Part shown: piece after piece, positions 16,718-25,198 of the stretch | Layout: each line of letters starts with the position of its first letter | Position numbering within the stretch: the first letter of the stretch is position 1 | NCBI RefSeq assembly: GCF_009856445.1 | Contig: NZ_WMFA01000008.1 | Span: 57,158-121,157, forward strand | Source: Halobacillus litoralis | GTDB lineage: Bacteria > Bacillota > Bacilli > Bacillales > Halobacillaceae | Length of the DNA stretch: 64,000 nucleotides | Direction of reading: 5' to 3' | Program-made: the position numbers and the translations under genes | Notes under the pieces: generated by a model | The model's input: the letters and a program-made list of their open reading frames with translations, nothing else | Told to the model about the DNA's origin: nothing | Database searches by the model: none

Positions 16718-16918
16718 TCAGGATGATCCATTCAACTTTCTAATATTAATGGTACTCATATTTGTCAGATGGGTGGACTGATCTTTATCATCGACCCGCA
16801 ATAGGAAATTATTGTTGAGGTTGAGTGCAGCATTGTCGGAACTGAGTTGAGCGAAGACACTTATACCAATTGACTTACCGGCTGAGAACACTTCAATGCG
16901 GTCTCTTGTAACAAACAT
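16718..16918 (-). CDS. Small hypothetical protein, possibly spore-related
   Basis: A 66-residue product not confidently recognised. The ATG has GAGGTG 6 nt upstream; an in-frame GTG 9 nt earlier would overlap that site. The chain is beta-like and uncharged (IEVFSAGKSIGISVFAQL, NFLLRVDDK, STINIRK), loosely reminiscent of small GerP-type spore proteins but without a diagnostic motif. CATAGAATA at 16953-16961 on this strand fits a sigma-K-type -10 (CATAnnnTA), which would agree with a spore role, though no convincing -35 is seen. Confidence 0.5.
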   Translation of the reverse strand: MFVTRDRIEVFSAGKSIGISVFAQLSSDNAALNLNNNFLLRVDDKDQSTHLTNMSTINIRKLNGSS

Positions 16919-17029
16919 ATCTATCACCTCGTTTCATTAAAGAGGGATCATTTATTCTATGAAAATGAGAAAAGGTAAGCCTGGACCCATGTTTGCACAT
17001 AGCTGTGAATTTAGGAAGGAGGCTGGAGG

Positions 17030-17824
17030 ATGAAACGGTTTGCTGTCATGACAGATGTTCACGGGAATATCCATGCCCTACAAGCTGCCCTTCGTGATCT
17101 CAAAAAGCAGCATGTAGATTTTACGGTTTGTACAGGTGATCTGATCGGGATCGGTCCATTTTCCAATCAAGTGTGCGAAAGGTTATATGCATTAAAGGAT
17201 ACGATTATTGTCAGAGGGAATCATGATGAAGCGGTGCTTGCCCTGATGAATGATGACCCTTATCCTGAAAGCAGGGCTGATGTGAAGGAGCATCATCAGT
17301 GGATCGCCGATCGTTTGTACAAGAGATATGCCAAGTGGATGGAAACGCTGCCAAGAAAGATCGTAAAAGAGGTAGAAGCACGTACGTTTCAGTTCACACA
17401 CTATCCGATGGACACGAAAGCGAGTCTCCTGCCGATTAGTGAAGATCCCTTTGACCAGATCGGCCCACCGAATGGAGAAAACTTTTCACAGTTGGAGGAA
17501 TTGGAAAGGGAAGCGATTGTATGCTTCGGTCATCACCATGACGGCCATCATTTTTCCATGAACGAGCAAGTATTCTTCAATCCCGGCGCTTTAGGGTGTA
17601 ACAACGAACCATATGCCCGTTATGCCATCATTGAAGTAGACGGCAGAGATGTGCGATACATCAAGCGTCATGTGCCTTATCCAATGGCTACATACGTAGA
17701 ACAATTGAATCGGATCGACTTCCCGCGTAAGGAAGTAATTCTGAAGATTTTTCAAAAAAACAGGAGGACGCATCATGACACCACCGAAACACATCGTATC
17801 AGCAGCGACTATTATAACGAATGA
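17030..17824 (+). CDS. Metallophosphoesterase (calcineurin-like, YfcE/ApaH type)
   Basis: A 264-residue binuclear metallophosphatase with all motifs in order: DVHGN near the N-terminus, GDLIGIGP, GNHDEA, a distal GHHHDGHHF and FNPGALG. The layout resembles bacterial phosphodiesterases of the YfcE/MJ0936 group. Strong ribosome binding sites (AAGGAGG and GGAGG). Its last 50 bp overlap the next Nudix gene in another frame, so the C-terminal tail (THHDTTETHRISSDYYNE) is dispensable-looking and its length depends on that overlap. Confidence 0.9.
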   Translation: MKRFAVMTDVHGNIHALQAALRDLKKQHVDFTVCTGDLIGIGPFSNQVCERLYALKDTIIVRGNHDEAVLALMNDDPYPESRADVKEHHQWIADRLYKRYAKWMETLPRKIVKEVEARTFQFTHYPMDTKASLLPISEDPFDQIGPPNGENFSQLEELEREAIVCFGHHHDGHHFSMNEQVFFNPGALGCNNEPYARYAIIEVDGRDVRYIKRHVPYPMATYVEQLNRIDFPRKEVILKIFQKNRRTHHDTTETHRISSDYYNE

Positions 17825-18182
17825 AGAAAATGAAGTACTTCTAATTAAAGGGCCGAAGCGTGGCTGGGAGATGCCTGGAGGTCAAGTGGAGGAAGGGGAA
17901 TCCTTAAAAGAGGCGGCGATCAGAGAAACGAAAGAAGAGTGCGGATTGGAAGTGGAGCTTACAAAGTTCTGCGGGGTTTTCCAAAACGTCGATCGATCTA
18001 TCTGTAACACCCTTTTCTTAGGAAAAGCGGTCGGAGGAACGTTGAGAACGACAGATGAGGCTCTGGAAGTCGGTTTCTTCCCCCTTGATATAGCACGTAA
18101 GATGGTGACTTGGGGAAACTTCTGGGAGAGGATTGAGCTTTGTTTAGATGAAAGCCGCCAGCCATTTTTAGTGGATTTCTGA
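17775..18182 (+). CDS. Nudix hydrolase
   Basis: A 135-residue Nudix protein with box GGQVEEGESLKEAAIRETKEECGL, all catalytic residues present. AATIITNEENEVLLIKGPKRGWEMPGG is the N-terminal half of the MutT-like fold. AGGAGG lies 7 nt before the ATG, inside the phosphoesterase gene. This is the third Nudix gene within 6 kb. Substrate not determinable. Confidence 0.9.
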   Translation: MTPPKHIVSAATIITNEENEVLLIKGPKRGWEMPGGQVEEGESLKEAAIRETKEECGLEVELTKFCGVFQNVDRSICNTLFLGKAVGGTLRTTDEALEVGFFPLDIARKMVTWGNFWERIELCLDESRQPFLVDF

Positions 18183-18199
18183 TTTTTTACTGATAAGAA

Positions 18200-18229
18200 A
18201 AGGAACTTCCCAAAAGGAAGTTCCTTTTT
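18200..18229. terminator. Bidirectional terminator between Nudix and nitroreductase genes
   Basis: A perfect 11-bp stem AAGGAACTTCC / GGAAGTTCCTT with loop CAAAA, T-rich to the right and A-rich to the left, between convergent genes. Confidence 0.93.
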
Positions 18230-18234
18230 ATCTT

Positions 18235-18906
18235 TCACACCCATTTCACGACATCTTCGAAAGAACGACGAGATTTTGCAGGCTGCTCCTGAGAGCGGTA
18301 CCCGAACGCACACATCACGGAAATACCGAAGCTTCCATCCTCGAGTAGACCTTCGTTTTCCAGGAGTTCATTCATTTTCTCCATATTAAATCCTTCAATC
18401 GGGCAGGAGTCGATACCGATTTCAGCTGCCGCTGTCATCATGTTGGATAGAGCAATATACGTTTGCTTACCAGCCCAGTCATAAAGTGGGCGATCGCCTT
18501 CCAGCAGTTTGAAGTCTTCTTTTTGGAATTCTTCGATCCGGCTCAAATATTTTTTCAGGTTATCATCGGGGATCTGTTTGACGTTCTTGAAGTGGTCCTG
18601 CAAGTACTCGGAATCATACTGGGTATCTTTCCTCGTCCTTGCAAGGAAAATGACGAAGTGACTGGCATCTGGCAGTTTGCCATACGCTCCCCAGGCCGTA
18701 TCTTTAATTTTTTGTCGGAGTTCAGGGTTCTGAACGACGACAAAGCGCCACGGCTCAAATCCGAACGAGCTCGGTGATAACCGGCCGACTTCAAGGATGA
18801 ATTTGAAATCATCTTCTGGAATGGTTTTATCCGGGTTGAATTGCTTCGTTGCATGTCTGAACTTAGCGGCGCTTAAAATATCCTGCTTTTTCGTTTTGTC
18901 ACTCAT
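18235..18906 (-). CDS. NAD(P)H-dependent nitroreductase family oxidoreductase
   Basis: A 223-residue FMN flavoprotein. The FMN-phosphate motif is in RHATKQFNPDKTI, then RLSPSSFGFEPWRFVVV binds flavin, GKQTYIALSNMMTAAAEIGIDSCPIEGF is the central dimer helix, and ISVMCAFGYRSQEQP closes the site, as in NfsB/YfkO-type enzymes. It reduces quinones or nitroaromatics with NAD(P)H. Strong GGAGGG ribosome binding site. Monocistronic. Confidence 0.92.
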   Translation of the reverse strand: MSDKTKKQDILSAAKFRHATKQFNPDKTIPEDDFKFILEVGRLSPSSFGFEPWRFVVVQNPELRQKIKDTAWGAYGKLPDASHFVIFLARTRKDTQYDSEYLQDHFKNVKQIPDDNLKKYLSRIEEFQKEDFKLLEGDRPLYDWAGKQTYIALSNMMTAAAEIGIDSCPIEGFNMEKMNELLENEGLLEDGSFGISVMCAFGYRSQEQPAKSRRSFEDVVKWV

Positions 18907-18979
18907 CTTTCTTTCCCTCCTCCTTTAAATTACAAAAGTAATATACCACAGAGGAGGAAATAGATTCATGGTTTTTGCT

Positions 18980-19618
18980 TTAGACTACTTCCTGATAGGC
19001 AGCTTCTCCGCCAGGGTGTAAGCGGTAATAGATCGGATATGCCCTCGTGTAGAAATATTGAATCACAGGCCCAAGAAAGAGCATCGGTGCAAGGGTGCCG
19101 AGTCCGACCGGGCCACCAATGGCTAAGGCAAGGCTTGTCATGATCACCGCTACCAACGTTTGACCTGTCTGAAGACTCAACTGAAACCTGGCACTTACCG
19201 CAAGGAACAACTGATCGACCGGAGCCCTCGGAAATTGAGGCAGGATATAGATTGCAACGCCTAATCCGATGATTCCTACTCCAGCAAGTAGTGTCAGTAC
19301 TTGCAAAGCGAATGGGGCGGCGGACAAGTTGACCGGAGCAAACACGACTTCCAGCCAAAAGTCCAAAATCAAGCTTTCAAGGAACACAGGCACGACCGCC
19401 CTCGATTCAGGTAATGAGTTCATCAATTTGGCATTGATGAAGATGATAATCAGTTGAAAAGCTCCGTACCAAAATCCGACCGTATAACCGAAGTGATCGG
19501 AAACTCCGATGAAGAACGAGGTCCAAAAACCGGCCCCGAGCGTCGCGTTGATGAGAAGGGCGACGCCGAAGAAATTGATGAACATACCGACAAGATAAAC
19601 CGTGGCACGATAAAGCAT
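18980..19618 (-). CDS. YczE/YyaS/YitT family membrane protein
   Basis: A 212-residue integral membrane protein with about five helices and the YczE pattern GMFINFFGVALLINATLGAGFWTSFFIG followed by GLGVAIYILPQFPRAPVDQLFLAVS and PVGLGTLAPMLFLGPVIQYF. YczE-type proteins have no proven transport substrate; in B. subtilis YczE is linked to surfactin/polyketide production. AAAGGAGG lies 8 nt before ATG, but directly behind a strong terminator hairpin, so expression probably needs read-through. Confidence 0.8.
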   Translation of the reverse strand: MLYRATVYLVGMFINFFGVALLINATLGAGFWTSFFIGVSDHFGYTVGFWYGAFQLIIIFINAKLMNSLPESRAVVPVFLESLILDFWLEVVFAPVNLSAAPFALQVLTLLAGVGIIGLGVAIYILPQFPRAPVDQLFLAVSARFQLSLQTGQTLVAVIMTSLALAIGGPVGLGTLAPMLFLGPVIQYFYTRAYPIYYRLHPGGEAAYQEVV

Positions 19619-19638
19619 GACAAATGCCTCCTTTCCAT

Positions 19639-19683
19639 AAAAAAAGTGGTCACGAGTAGAGAATTTCTCTAATTCGTGACCAC
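19639..19683 (-). terminator. Strong terminator or attenuator between yfmM and yczE
   Basis: On the minus strand a perfect 10-bp outer stem (GTGGTCACGA / TCGTGACCAC, 19646-19683) encloses a palindromic TAGAGAA/TTCTCTA and is followed by TTTTTTT. It ends about 10 nt before the yczE ribosome binding site. A possible promoter (TTGATT, 18 bp, TAATAA) lies upstream of it, so it may act as a leader attenuator for yczE as well as the yfmM terminator. Confidence 0.88.
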
Positions 19684-19764
19684 ATTTTATTAGCGATGAT
19701 TTTACAGGTCAATCAAAAAATTTTGGAAAGAAAACCGAGTCCCGCCATAGAGGATTTTCGATTT

Positions 19765-21321
19765 TTAAAAGACTTTCGTCGTCCAATCTTCACAGTTCCA
19801 TACATCTGTGACGATATCTTCATAAAATTCAGGTTCGTGGGAGATAAGCAGGACGCTTCCCTTGTATTCTTTCAACGCACGCTTCAGTTCAGCCTTAGCA
19901 TCCACATCCAGGTGGTTGGTCGGCTCATCGAGTACGAGCAGGTTTGTTTCTTTGTTGATCAACTTGCAAAGGCGGACCTTCGCTTTTTCGCCACCGCTCA
20001 ATACTTGGACTTTACTCTCGATATGTTTACGGGTCAGGCCACATTTCGCAAGGGCCGCACGCACTTCGTATTGGGTGAAGTGACGGAACTCCTCCCATAC
20101 TTCTTCGATACAAGTGTTGTCTCCAATCTCTTTCAACTCTTGTTCAAAGTAACCGATGTGCAGATGCTCGCCAAGCTCAACGGAGCCTGAAACCGGCTGA
20201 ATCTCACCGAGGATACTTTTCAGTAAGGTCGTTTTACCGATGCCGTTCGCCCCCGACAAGGCGATTTTCTGTCCCCGTTCCATCGAAAGGTTAAGAGGCC
20301 TGGACAGTGGCTCATCATAACCGATCACTAGATCTTTTGTTTCAAACAAATACTTCCCTGGAGTCCTGGCCTGCTTGAAGTTGAATTGCGGTTTCGGCTT
20401 TTCAGCATCGAGTTCGATGACGTCCATCTTATCCAGCTTCTTCTGACGGCTCATCGCCATTTTACTTGTCGCCGCATTCGCTTTGTTTCGGGCGACGAAA
20501 TCCTTCAGGTTGGCAATTTCTTTCTGCTGCTTTTTATAAGCGGCTTCCAACTGTTGTTTCTTCATATCATAAACACGGAGGAATTCGTCATAGTCGCCAG
20601 GGTAGCGCGTCAGCTCCTGGTTTTCCATATGATAGATCAAATTGACGACACTGTTCAGGAACGGGATGTCGTGGGAAATGAGGATGAAGGCATTCTCATA
20701 TTCCTGAAGGTACGTCCGCAGCCATTCGATATGCTCAACATCAAGATAGTTGGTCGGCTCATCAAGAAGCAGAATCTCCGGCTTCTCCAGCAACAGCTTC
20801 GCAAGCAGTACTTTCGTACGCTGACCGCCACTGAGATCATGCACATCACGGTCAAGCCCGATTTCGTTAAGGCCCAGTCCGTTTGCTACTTCCTCCACTT
20901 TGGCATCAATCGTGTAGAAATCATTATTCGTCAGCATATCCTGAAGCACGCCTGTCTCTTCCAGCAAGTCCTGAAGTTCATCCGGATCGACTTCGCCCAT
21001 TTTGGCAAAAAGGTCGTTCATCTCCTGTTCCATGTCGAACAAGTATTGGAACGCCGTCCGCAGAACATCGCGGATCGTCATGCCTTGTTTCAAATCGGCA
21101 TGCTGGTCGAGGTAACCGATACGGATCCGCTTCGCCCACGTGACCTTCCCGGCATCCGGCTCGAGTTTTCCTGTAATGATATTCATGAACGTCGACTTGC
21201 CTTCACCGTTTGCTCCGATCAAGCCGATGTGTTCTCCTTTTAACAAACGAAAAGACACGTCATCGAAGATCGCGCGATCACCGAAGCCGTGGCTCAAGTT
21301 TTTCACTGTGAGTAAGCTCAT
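19765..21321 (-). CDS. yfmM: ABC-F family ATPase, YfmM-like
   Basis: A 518-residue soluble protein with two ABC domains and no membrane segment. Domain 1: Walker A GANGEGKST, signature LSGGQRTKV, Walker B ILLLDEPTNYLD. Domain 2: GANGIGKTT, LSGGEKAKV, LLVLDEPTNHLD. A charged interdomain linker (KKQQLEAAYKKQQKEIANL... MSRQKKLDKMD) is the ribosomal P-site contact of ABC-F proteins. Sequence closely resembles B. subtilis YfmM as I recall it. Such factors relieve stalled or drug-bound ribosomes. The ATG is preferred over a GTG 12 nt upstream because AAAGGTG then has 9-nt spacing. Confidence 0.92.
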   Translation of the reverse strand: MSLLTVKNLSHGFGDRAIFDDVSFRLLKGEHIGLIGANGEGKSTFMNIITGKLEPDAGKVTWAKRIRIGYLDQHADLKQGMTIRDVLRTAFQYLFDMEQEMNDLFAKMGEVDPDELQDLLEETGVLQDMLTNNDFYTIDAKVEEVANGLGLNEIGLDRDVHDLSGGQRTKVLLAKLLLEKPEILLLDEPTNYLDVEHIEWLRTYLQEYENAFILISHDIPFLNSVVNLIYHMENQELTRYPGDYDEFLRVYDMKKQQLEAAYKKQQKEIANLKDFVARNKANAATSKMAMSRQKKLDKMDVIELDAEKPKPQFNFKQARTPGKYLFETKDLVIGYDEPLSRPLNLSMERGQKIALSGANGIGKTTLLKSILGEIQPVSGSVELGEHLHIGYFEQELKEIGDNTCIEEVWEEFRHFTQYEVRAALAKCGLTRKHIESKVQVLSGGEKAKVRLCKLINKETNLLVLDEPTNHLDVDAKAELKRALKEYKGSVLLISHEPEFYEDIVTDVWNCEDWTTKVF

Positions 21322-21430
21322 TTTCGTTAACACCTTTTCTATCGTTAGATTCGTCCTTCTATATTATAAAGGGGAATGAGGGGAAACGATAGGGGAAAAG
21401 TAGGAAGAGTTGAGAAAGGAGTGGGTAGGT

Positions 21431-22321
21431 TTGTCTTATGATTGCGTCATCATCGGTGGAGGGATTGCGGGTTTGCAGGCAGGAATCATGCTCGGAAGAT
21501 ATCAACACCGGGTTTTGCTCATCGACAGTGGTAAAGGACGCTCGAATCTTTGCCGGAAGTATAATAATATCATCGGGTTTCCTGATGGCGTGAGTGGTCC
21601 GGAGCTACGTCATGCGGGTGTTAAACAAGCGAGGTCCTTTGGAGTGGAAACGCTTGAGAGTAAAGTCGTCGATGTGCATTCGAACTTCATCATTGAAACG
21701 GCTGAAGGGAAATCCATCGATACACAGACCGTCTTGTTCGCTACAGGGATCGAAGAAAATTTCCCTCCCATACTTGGTATGAAAGAATGCTTAGGTTTAT
21801 CTATTTATGTTTGTCCGGACTGTGATGGGTACGAAATCATCGGCCAGAAGACGGCTGTCATCGGAAGTGGAGAAACGGGAGCGGGGCTTGCGATTGCGTT
21901 AAAAGACTGGAGCGAGGAGATTATCTTTTTCAACCATGGCGGTGCCCCTGTATCGCTTGAAATGCAAGGGGAGTTGAGAGAACGGCGAATCCTTGTCCAG
22001 CAAACGGAAGTGGACAGGTTCGTTCACAACGGAGGATTACTGGAAGCCATTGAAACAGCCGGTGATCATCGGTGGGATATCGATAAAGCTTTCCTTGCTT
22101 TCGGAGGGAATCGGGTTCAATCGGATTTAGCGGTTAAACTCGGAGCGGAAGCCACCGATAAAGGCCACCTCCTTGTAAATCCTAGAACGAAAATGACGAA
22201 TATTGATGGCATATGGGCTGCGGGGGATGTGGTGGATCACACACAATTTGTCACCACAGCCATGGGTGAAGGTGCTCAGGCATCTGTCTGGATACACAAA
22301 TGGCTGAAAGGGACAAGGTGA
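21431..22321 (+). CDS. Thioredoxin reductase-like FAD/NAD(P) oxidoreductase
   Basis: A 296-residue flavoprotein: FAD loop CVIIGGGIAGLQAG, ATGIEENFP, redox motif CPDC within YVCPDCDGYE, NADPH loop VIGSGETGAGLA and the C-terminal FAD motif GIWAAGDV. CPDC replaces the CATC/CAVC of true thioredoxin reductase and is usual in the paralogous Bacillaceae group (YumC/TrxB-like). The TTG start has AAAGGAG about 9 nt upstream; a longer reading begins in that site. Divergent from yfmM. Electron acceptor unknown. Confidence 0.88.
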   Translation: MSYDCVIIGGGIAGLQAGIMLGRYQHRVLLIDSGKGRSNLCRKYNNIIGFPDGVSGPELRHAGVKQARSFGVETLESKVVDVHSNFIIETAEGKSIDTQTVLFATGIEENFPPILGMKECLGLSIYVCPDCDGYEIIGQKTAVIGSGETGAGLAIALKDWSEEIIFFNHGGAPVSLEMQGELRERRILVQQTEVDRFVHNGGLLEAIETAGDHRWDIDKAFLAFGGNRVQSDLAVKLGAEATDKGHLLVNPRTKMTNIDGIWAAGDVVDHTQFVTTAMGEGAQASVWIHKWLKGTR

Positions 22322-22485
22322 TATCTTTGATTTCATAACATGGATATAGGATAATGATGGATATACAATTAAAGCTTCCTATCCTACTTCTGTATATATT
22401 GATCCACGCTCCACCTACTTTTTTCATGACATAAATCCAAAACATTCAAAACCAAATTGAGTGCATAAGGAGAATCGAAACCTAC

Positions 22486-24000
22486 ATGTTTTTTGACGCT
22501 TTTGGGACGGATTCATTTTTATTATTAACGGCATTATTATTATTCAGCGGCGTGCTTGTAGCCAAATTTTCCAGCCGGTGGGGTATCCCGGCATTGATCC
22601 TTTTCATTATGGTCGGCATGGCTTTCGGCAGTGAGGGACTCGGAATTGTTTATTTCAGTGATGCCGGGACGGCTCAGGTTATCGGTGTATTTGCCCTCGT
22701 CATCATTCTGTTCGAAGGTGGTCTACATACGAAGTGGGGAACTGTGCGTTCTGTTGCTGTCCCTTCGCTGTCACTTGCTACCATTGGAGTGTTGATTACC
22801 TCTCTTATTGTCGGACTTGCCGCCTATTTCCTGTTCGAACTGAGTTGGCTGGAATCGTTCTTATTCGGTGCCATCGTTGGCTCCACCGACGCAGCGGCCG
22901 TTTTTGCAGCATTGAAAGAAAGAAACATCAAGGCGAAAATGGGGGCCACGTTAGAAGCGGAGTCCGGGACGAACGATCCGATGGCCGTCTTCTTGACATT
23001 ATCTCTTATTGAATTGATCACTTCAGAGCAATCATCGTTCTGGATGCTGATCCCGACGTTCTTTTTGCAGATGGGGCTTGGCCTGATCATTGGTTTAGCG
23101 TTAGGAAAATTTGCATCTTTGTCCATTAACCGCATCAAACTGGACTCCAGTGCCCTCTATCCGATTTTTTCTGTAGCATTCGCTCTCGCGACTTACAGTA
23201 TCACCGCTTTTAGTGGAGGTAGTGGCTTCCTGGGGGTTTATGTAGCCGCATTGGTCATCGGAAATAGTGAACTGACATACCGCTATTCGATCTTCCAGTT
23301 CAATGAAGGATTTGCCTGGATGGCGCAGATTCTGATGTTCGTCATCCTCGGTCTTTATGTATTCCCGAGTGAATTGTTCACACCTGGTATTATCGTCAAC
23401 GGCATATTGCTATCGATCGTACTTATTTTGATCGCAAGGCCGATTGCTGTTTTCTTATCGCTGTTCAAGATGAACTATTCAACAAAAGAAAAACTGTTCA
23501 TCTCCTGGGCAGGCCTGCGAGGGGCTGTACCGATCGTACTCGCCACCTTTCCGATCGTGGAGGGACTTCAGAACAGCCAGGCTTTGTTCAATCTCGTCTT
23601 CTTTGTTGTGCTGACCTCAGCACTCGTCCAAGGATCTACAATTTCGCTTGTTGCGAAAAAGATGAACCTGGTGGGGCCGAAAAAAGACATCCCTCACCAC
23701 AGCATCGAATTGATATCCATGGGGAAAGCCAAGGCAGAAATGATTCAATACCAGACCAATGCCGAATCAGCGGTTGTCGGCAAGAAACTCCATGAAGTCA
23801 GCTTTCCGAACCGGGCCAACATCAGTGCCATCATCCGTAACAATGAAGTCATTACGCCATACGGGGAAACAGAAATCAAAGCGGGAGATTTCCTGTACAT
23901 TCTCGTAGAAGAAAAGTACAAGGAACAGCTCAAGAAAACGTTGGAACAGCGTGTACAAAAAAGTGAACAGCTCATGAAAGAAAAAGACGCTTCCTCCTAA
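22486..24000 (+). CDS. Potassium/proton antiporter, CPA1 (NhaP2/CvrA) type with TrkA-C domain
   Basis: A 504-residue cation/proton antiporter. About 12-13 membrane helices up to residue ~395 carry the CPA1 core (FGAIVGSTDAAAVFAAL and SGTNDPMAVF with the transport Asp residues; SWAGLRGAVPIVLA with the conserved Arg). A soluble TrkA-C/RCK-C domain at ~405-490 (AVVGKKLHEVSFP...GDFLYILVEEKYKEQL) would sense a nucleotide or ion. Exchange of K+ (or Na+) for H+ supports pH and salt homeostasis. ATG with AAGGAGA upstream. The 3' end of the gene forms half of its own terminator. Confidence 0.9.
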   Translation: MFFDAFGTDSFLLLTALLLFSGVLVAKFSSRWGIPALILFIMVGMAFGSEGLGIVYFSDAGTAQVIGVFALVIILFEGGLHTKWGTVRSVAVPSLSLATIGVLITSLIVGLAAYFLFELSWLESFLFGAIVGSTDAAAVFAALKERNIKAKMGATLEAESGTNDPMAVFLTLSLIELITSEQSSFWMLIPTFFLQMGLGLIIGLALGKFASLSINRIKLDSSALYPIFSVAFALATYSITAFSGGSGFLGVYVAALVIGNSELTYRYSIFQFNEGFAWMAQILMFVILGLYVFPSELFTPGIIVNGILLSIVLILIARPIAVFLSLFKMNYSTKEKLFISWAGLRGAVPIVLATFPIVEGLQNSQALFNLVFFVVLTSALVQGSTISLVAKKMNLVGPKKDIPHHSIELISMGKAKAEMIQYQTNAESAVVGKKLHEVSFPNRANISAIIRNNEVITPYGETEIKAGDFLYILVEEKYKEQLKKTLEQRVQKSEQLMKEKDASS

Positions 24001-24012
24001 AGCGTCTTTTTC
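23984..24012 (+). terminator. Terminator overlapping the antiporter stop codon
   Basis: AAGACGCT (last codons) pairs with AGCGTCTT immediately behind the TAA and is followed by TTTT C T. The stop codon lies in the loop. Confidence 0.82.
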
Positions 24013-24082
24013 TATGGCTACATAACTTCCACTAAGCTCCCTTTTGTGAAGGGGTAGTTTCGAGACTTTTGCATGAGGATGA

Positions 24083-24202
24083 GGTGGTTGGGAAAACGAC
24101 TCGCTTTCCGTGGGCGAGTGCTGAGCCTCCTCGAGCTGACGCTCTGCGGGGTCTCATCTACTTCGCATTTCCCACAGGAGTCTCCCCATATTCCCAACCA
24201 CC
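24083..24202 (+). repeat. GC-rich dispersed repeat, copy 1, with 12-bp terminal inverted repeats
   Basis: A ~120-bp element bounded by perfect inverted repeats GGTGGTTGGGAA / TTCCCAACCACC. Internally it contains TCGCTTTCCGTGGGCGAG, GCTGAGCCTCCTCG, GCGGGGTCTCA and CCCACAGGAGTCT, a pattern I recall as widespread in Bacillus-group intergenic regions. It encodes nothing convincing. It lies in a 740-bp stretch without a gene, behind the antiporter terminator. Confidence 0.8.
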
Positions 24203-24481
24203 ATGGATAATGAGATGCTCGAAACACATTTGGGTTCAGCAAGCTGTAAGGGGATGGAGAATAAGATAAACACAGCATTGGAAGGTGTTTTTCCTAATAT
24301 GTGAGGACTTGATATAGGTGTTTTTGTTGATTTGGATGGGCTACTGTGAGTACTCTTGCTGTCATAATGATATAGCCAAATAACAGAGAGAGGATGTCTG
24401 ATATCGCTACAATCAAGCATGGAAAATGTGAGTACAGTTGAACAAGGTAGGCTCCTTTGAAGGGGGTTTCGAGAACCTCCA

Positions 24482-24614
24482 GTGGTGAAGGGCGGAGGGA
24501 AACGGTGAGACTCCTATGGGGTATGCGGGACAGCTGAGACCCCACAGGACGTAGTCCGAGGAGGCTCAGCGCCCGTCCCATGGAAAGCGAACCTTTTCCC
24601 GCAGCCCCCACCCA
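24482..24614 (-). repeat. GC-rich dispersed repeat, copy 2, inverted
   Basis: Read on the minus strand it repeats copy 1: TTCGCTTTCCATGGGACG, GCTGAGCCTCCTCGG, GTGGGGTCTCAGCTG and CCCATAGGAGTCTCACC, with less perfect terminal inverted repeats. The ~280 bp between the copies contain no gene I can support. Small ORFs across these repeats are spurious. Confidence 0.78.
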
Positions 24615-24755
24615 CTCAACAAACATCTCGAAAATGAGTCATGCATTATCCTGCCACTTTGATGAATATGAAATAAATTTAAGTCTTTAGGACATATGTC
24701 CTTTCAGAAATTGCCGTCATCCTTTTAAATGGATTTCAGAACAGGAGGATGAACG

Positions 24756-25181
24756 ATGAAAGGTGCTTTATTTTCACTACTCGGAGGCTTGTGCATCACG
24801 ATGCAGGGCATCTTCAACGCGAGGATGAGTGACTCCATAGGCGGCTGGCATACCACTTCGATGGTCCATCTGGTCGCTTTCACGATATCCATTCTCGTTT
24901 ATTTTTATGTCAGGGACGGAAAAGGGAAAAGCTTTAAACGAGTGCCCTTCCTTTATTTGATTGGAGGGACGTTCGGGGTTGTCGTCGTTTTTGCAGAATT
25001 GACGGCCATTAAAATGATCGGCCCGGCAAGTGCCATCGCCATTTTACTCGTGGCACAAATCGGTACAGCTTTTGTCATCGAATCGAAAGGCTGGTTCGGT
25101 GAGAACAAAATTCCTGTGACGAAAAGGCAGGGAATCGGAATCGCTATGATGCTCGTGGGTGTCATCCTTTTCCAACTGTAA
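24756..25181 (+). CDS. Small DMT transporter, YdcZ/DUF606 family
   Basis: A 141-residue membrane protein with four to five helices, one half of the usual ten-helix drug/metabolite transporter fold. GLCITMQGIFNARMSDSIGGWHTTSMVH and the repeated-type VVVVFAELTAIKMIGPASAIAILLVAQIGTAFVIESKGWFG are the DUF606 signature. It is followed by a Crp-type regulator and a second DUF606 gene, so the two halves probably form a heterodimer. Substrate unknown. Confidence 0.87.
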   Translation: MKGALFSLLGGLCITMQGIFNARMSDSIGGWHTTSMVHLVAFTISILVYFYVRDGKGKSFKRVPFLYLIGGTFGVVVVFAELTAIKMIGPASAIAILLVAQIGTAFVIESKGWFGENKIPVTKRQGIGIAMMLVGVILFQL

Positions 25182-25198
25182 AAAGGAGCTCGTTTCTT

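Noticed and set aside
20386..21243. 285-codon ORF antisense to yfmM
   Set aside because: Shadow of the ABC-F gene's codon structure; the opposite strand carries clear Walker motifs.
24018..24626. Several small ORFs on both strands across the GC-rich repeats
   Set aside because: They lie within repeat copies, overlap each other, lack ribosome binding sites and have implausible composition.
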